Assembly (NCBI GenBank): GCA_023229765.1
Contig: JALNYO010000007.1
Coordinates: 1 to 64,000, forward strand
DNA length: 64,000 nt
Source of the DNA: Syntrophales bacterium
GTDB lineage: Bacteria > Desulfobacterota > Syntrophia > Syntrophales > UBA5619
Direction: 5' to 3'
Positions within the stretch are counted from its first letter, which is position 1; each line of letters begins with the position of its first letter. Positions 61,090 to 64,000 of the stretch are shown in pieces. The translations under genes and the position numbers were made by a program. Under the pieces are notes generated by a model that ran no database searches, was not told where the DNA came from, and saw only the letters and a program-made list of their open reading frames with translations.

Positions 61090-62691
61090 TTAAATTAGTT
61101 CCATAACCTCCTGATTATGAAATTTAGCCTTCGTTTTCCCGCCTGCGCCGGAAGGATAGCTTTCCCGGGCGCTTTCCTGTTTGAGCGCCTCGGGCAGATA
61201 GTTTAAAACATCCCGCGCGGTCAACCCCTCCTGCCCCTTGTCGGCGGCGGCCAGATCGCCGGAAAACCCGTGGAGAAACACCCCCTTGCGCACCGCATCC
61301 GCAAACGGGAGACCTTGACCGAACATCGCGGCGATGCTCCCGGTCAGCACATCGCCGACTCCGGCAGTCGCCATCCCCGGATTGCCGTTCATGTTGACAA
61401 AAACACGCCCCTCCGGCGTGCCGATCAGTGAGTGGGCGCCCTTCAGGACAATATATGCGTGCAGATTCGTGCAGGTCTCCTGCAGAATAACGATTCTGTT
61501 CTTCTCTATTTCCGCAACCGATTTTCCGGTCAGTCGCGCCATCTCTCCCGGATGAGGGGTCAAAACCGTCGGCCCCGAACGCCCGCTGATAAGCTCCGAA
61601 CGGCCGCAAACGGCCGTTATCCCGTCGCCGTCGAGCAGAAGCGGTTTCCCCACTGCCGAGACAAGCCCCCGGACAAGCCCCGCGGTTTCTTCGGCAACAG
61701 AAAGGCCGGGACCGATTACAACCATATCAACCTTTTCCGCCAGTGCAAGCAGGAAATCCATGTTTTCAAAAGCGATGCTGCCCGTGTCTGTTTCCGCCTG
61801 CGGAACAAACACGATCTCGCTGCCGTTCATGGCGATGAAGGGCGCGATCGATCGGGGAGTGGCCAGACGGGCGTATCCTCCCCCAGCCTTCAGAAATGAC
61901 ATTGCGCTGAAATACGGCGCCCCGTAATAGCCCGCGGCGCCGGCGACAAACAGCACATCCCCGAGAGAGCCCTTGTGGGCGGTGGCTGCCCTTTCAGGAA
62001 GGGGCAGATCGCTGTTCGTTTCCACCATGAGCGCTTCATCCTCGTACAGGGAGGGGGGAAACGAGATATGCGCCACACTAAGCCTTCCGCAATGCTCGAA
62101 ACCGGGATAAAGCACGTTTCCGATCTTTGGCAGACCAAAGGTCACCGTCTGGTGGGCGCGCACGGCCGTCCCAAGAACAGCCCCCGTATCGCCGCTGATG
62201 CCGGAGGGTATGTCAAGGCTGAGAACCGGCTTGCCGCTGCGGTTGATCAGCTCTACAATCTCCCGGTAAACGCCTTCCACCGCGCGGGCAAGGCCGGTCC
62301 CGAAGAGTGCATCGACAATGCAGTCCATCCCGAGAACAGCCGCCTCTATTTCTGCCGCAGCCGTTACCCGTTCCGTCGCGATCGGCAGCTTTGAGACAAT
62401 CTCGTAATTATTTTTCGCCGCCCCTTGCAGACGTTCCGGGTCGCCGACAAAAAAGATATGGGGCGTCCCCCCGTCCGAGAGGATATGGCGGGCTACGACC
62501 AGTCCGTCGCCACCATTATTGCCGGCGCCGCAGAAAATGGCATACCGCTTCCCCTTTACCCCCCCTTCACGGGAAAGCGCCCCGAAGGAGGCAAGGCCGG
62601 CGTTCTCCATCAAAACCTGGTCGGAAATTCCAAACTTTTCGACAGCATCCCTGTCCATAGCCTGCATCTGGGCAACATTGCTGATTTTCAT
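61090..62691 (-). CDS. nnrD: Bifunctional NAD(P)H-hydrate epimerase/dehydratase
   Basis: A 533-residue repair enzyme that restores damaged NADH and NADPH. The N-terminal 215 residues are the epimerase (YjeF_N) with FCGAGNNGGDGLVVARHIL and LDIPSGISGDTG. The C-terminal 270 residues are the ADP-dependent dehydratase (ribokinase-like carbohydrate-kinase fold) with VIGPGLSVAEETAGL, TPHPGEMARLTGK, ALSF-type GNPGMATAGVGDVLTGSIAA and HGFSGDLAAADKGQEGLTA. The last 25 residues (QESARESYPSGAGGK...) extend past the usual end. Fragments of the 3' end are found at 51758 and 54149. Confidence 0.93.
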   Translation of the reverse strand: MKISNVAQMQAMDRDAVEKFGISDQVLMENAGLASFGALSREGGVKGKRYAIFCGAGNNGGDGLVVARHILSDGGTPHIFFVGDPERLQGAAKNNYEIVSKLPIATERVTAAAEIEAAVLGMDCIVDALFGTGLARAVEGVYREIVELINRSGKPVLSLDIPSGISGDTGAVLGTAVRAHQTVTFGLPKIGNVLYPGFEHCGRLSVAHISFPPSLYEDEALMVETNSDLPLPERAATAHKGSLGDVLFVAGAAGYYGAPYFSAMSFLKAGGGYARLATPRSIAPFIAMNGSEIVFVPQAETDTGSIAFENMDFLLALAEKVDMVVIGPGLSVAEETAGLVRGLVSAVGKPLLLDGDGITAVCGRSELISGRSGPTVLTPHPGEMARLTGKSVAEIEKNRIVILQETCTNLHAYIVLKGAHSLIGTPEGRVFVNMNGNPGMATAGVGDVLTGSIAAMFGQGLPFADAVRKGVFLHGFSGDLAAADKGQEGLTARDVLNYLPEALKQESARESYPSGAGGKTKAKFHNQEVMELI

Positions 62692-62729
62692 AATTTACCT
62701 CCCCATAACAACTGTCTGCGAAACAGCTT

Positions 62730-63509
62730 TTAAAAAGTGCCGGGATACTTGCCGCCGTCAATCAGCAGGTTCTGCCCGGTGATAAATCCCCCGTGAACGC
62801 TGCATAAAAAGACGCAGTAAGCGCCGAATTCCTCGGGCCTGCCGAACCGCCCCGTTGGATTTGCGGAAACCCGTATTTTTCGCATCTCTTCATAAGATCG
62901 ATTCTCGGTTTCCGCCAGCGCCTGCGTGTAGGATCGCTGACGCTCGGTTCCAAAATCGCCGGGCAGCAGGTTGTTGATCGTGACGTTGTGGATCGCTGTC
63001 TCGCGGGCAATTCCCGCAACGAAACCGGTGAGACCGGAACGCGCCCCGTTGGAAAGTCCCAGGATGGGGATCGGCGCTTTTACCGCGCTTGAGGTTATAT
63101 TCACAATCCGTCCGAACCTGCGGGCGATCATCCCGTCAAGCGTATCTTTGATCATAAAGATCGCCCCAAGCATGTTGTTGTTCAAGGCCGCAAGCCATGC
63201 ATCTCTACCCCAGTCACGGAAATCGCCGGGAGGCGGCCCACCGGAATTATTGACGATTATGTCCGGCGACGGACAGGCAGCAAGAACCTCCTTCCGGCCC
63301 TCGTCGGTGTTGATGTCAACGGCGATGGCCTGAACATTTACGCCCGTTGCGGCAGCTATTTCCGCTCCCGCCGCCTCGATCCTCTCCCGGGTGCGGGCGA
63401 CAATCGTCACATCAACCCCCTCCTTGGCAAGCGCCAGCGCACACGCCTTGCCCAGCCCCGCACTCGCCCCGCCGATTATGGCCTTTCTGCCTTCAATCCC
63501 CAACTCCAT
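62730..63509 (-). CDS. Short-chain dehydrogenase-like protein lacking the YxxxK catalytic pair
   Basis: A 259-residue Rossmann-fold SDR. The cofactor loop is GGASAGLGKACALALAKEGV and the NNSG motif is IIVNNSGGPPPGDF. The catalytic serine region ITSSAVK is present, but where YxxxK is expected the sequence reads ILGLSNGARSGLTGFV, without Tyr or Lys. The C-terminal GRFGRPEEFGAYCVFLCS and GQNLLIDGG are normal. This fits a known atypical 3-oxoacyl-ACP-reductase-like subgroup of unknown activity. It may bind NAD(P) without reducing a ketone. 38 bases separate it from nnrD, in the same direction. Confidence 0.85.
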   Translation of the reverse strand: MELGIEGRKAIIGGASAGLGKACALALAKEGVDVTIVARTRERIEAAGAEIAAATGVNVQAIAVDINTDEGRKEVLAACPSPDIIVNNSGGPPPGDFRDWGRDAWLAALNNNMLGAIFMIKDTLDGMIARRFGRIVNITSSAVKAPIPILGLSNGARSGLTGFVAGIARETAIHNVTINNLLPGDFGTERQRSYTQALAETENRSYEEMRKIRVSANPTGRFGRPEEFGAYCVFLCSVHGGFITGQNLLIDGGKYPGTF

Positions 63510-63768
63510 ACATCCCCCTTTTTTTCAGATTCAGTCCCCAGATAACCACACAGCAAGGGGTACTCTACGTAAACTCCTCCGGCATCGCAAGAAAAAGTTT
63601 TTAGCTTGGACAAGACAGATCAGGACGGGAAAAGAGTGGAAAACCGCGCGGCAATCGGTTATAGAAACGGCAGGAAAAGGGCAGTGCGGATAAACATTAC
63701 TGCGCTGGACCTCGCCTGCAGCAATAGACAACCGCGGCGGCAAAATATCATAGACAGAGGTGGACGGA
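63510..63768. other. Divergent intergenic region between SDR and icd
   Basis: About 260 bases with no gene I can support. It must hold divergent promoters. AGAGGTGGA just before 63769 is the ribosome-binding site of icd. Confidence 0.4.
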
Positions 63769-64000
63769 ATGGCAAAAATAAAGGTAGTTAACCCGATAGT
63801 GGAGATGGATGGGGATGAAATGACCAGGGTCATCTGGGCAAAGATCAAGGAAAAACTTATTTGTCCCTGGCTCGACATCGACCTGAAATACTACGATCTC
63901 AGCATCCTGAACCGCGACGCAACCGGCGATCAGGTGACAATCGACGCCGCCGAAGCAACTCTTCAATACGGGGTTGCCGTCAAATGCGCCACGATTACCC
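63769..64000 (+). CDS. icd: Isocitrate dehydrogenase, eukaryote-like NADP type (start only)
   Basis: The first 77 codons are present. MAKIKVVNPIVEMDGDEMTR then VIWAKIKEKLICPWLDIDLK matches the homodimeric IDH1/IDH2-like type, not the E. coli Icd type. It converts isocitrate to 2-oxoglutarate with NADP. The gene runs off the right edge, so completeness cannot be judged. Confidence 0.9.
   Translation, partial: MAKIKVVNPIVEMDGDEMTRVIWAKIKEKLICPWLDIDLKYYDLSILNRDATGDQVTIDAAEATLQYGVAVKCATIT

Overview
This 64 kb window reads as chromosome of a strictly anaerobic, Gram-negative bacterium, most likely of the Syntrophia/Syntrophales branch of Desulfobacterota (a Smithella- or Syntrophus-like lineage). 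That is an inference. It rests on a complete bacterial-type carbonyl-branch Wood-Ljungdahl operon, a fused MetF-MetV protein, dockerin-like C-termini, tripartite tricarboxylate transport, a eukaryote-type isocitrate dehydrogenase and several families of short intergenic repeats. No rRNA, tRNA or CRISPR array was seen.

Layout. 1-6.5 kb is accessory and decaying DNA: the start of an IS110 transposase, a tyrosine recombinase cut by one TAG, a HigBA toxin-antitoxin pair, and a large exported Ig/dockerin-like protein broken by a TAG and a frameshift. 6.5-14 kb is a plus-strand housekeeping run (tsaC-like, RNase E/G, proC, hydrolase, yggT, yggU, murJ, a coiled-coil lipoprotein) closed by two strong terminators. 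14-28.6 kb is one minus-strand operon read fhs, raco, cooC, a 53-codon small gene, acsD, cooS, acsB, acsC, acsE, metFV. It contains formate activation, methylene-THF reduction, methyl transfer to the corrinoid protein, CO dehydrogenase/acetyl-CoA synthase, nickel insertion and corrinoid reactivation. 29-36.6 kb, also minus strand, holds a tungstate/molybdate-type binding protein without signal peptide, a tripartite tricarboxylate transporter (tctCBA), a class V aminotransferase, a GntR regulator, and a MoaD/MoeB-like sulfur-carrier pair.

36.6-42 kb holds a ParB remnant, a second toxin-antitoxin pair, a polyprenyl synthase, a DsbC-like protein, an M29 peptidase and uppP. 42-50 kb is a phosphate block: an EAL/GGDEF protein with a possible Pho box, then pstS-pstC-pstA-pstB-phoU-arsC-psiE, a tiny membrane gene and phosphofructokinase. 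50.9-54.4 kb is a rearranged segment: a fragment of the M29 gene, a second nearly identical uppP, and an isolated hydantoinase/oxoprolinase gene flanked on both sides by remnants of the 3' end of nnrD. 54.6-64 kb has a P-type ATPase, a universal stress protein, a flavodoxin, RtcB, a membrane-anchored HExxH protein, intact nnrD, an atypical SDR and the start of icd.

In the central operon, Fhs and MetFV supply methyl-THF, AcsE passes the methyl group to AcsC/AcsD, RACo keeps that corrinoid protein reduced, and CooS/AcsB joins methyl, CO and CoA. The same enzymes can run backwards to oxidise acetyl-CoA; the sequence does not show the direction. The most unusual signals are the small gene inside the acs operon, a leader ORF overlapping the pstS start, a pair of miniature transposon-like elements where the longer copy carries the same 21-bp unit twice, gene-conversion-like identity between the two uppP copies, and the nnrD remnants bracketing the hydantoinase gene.
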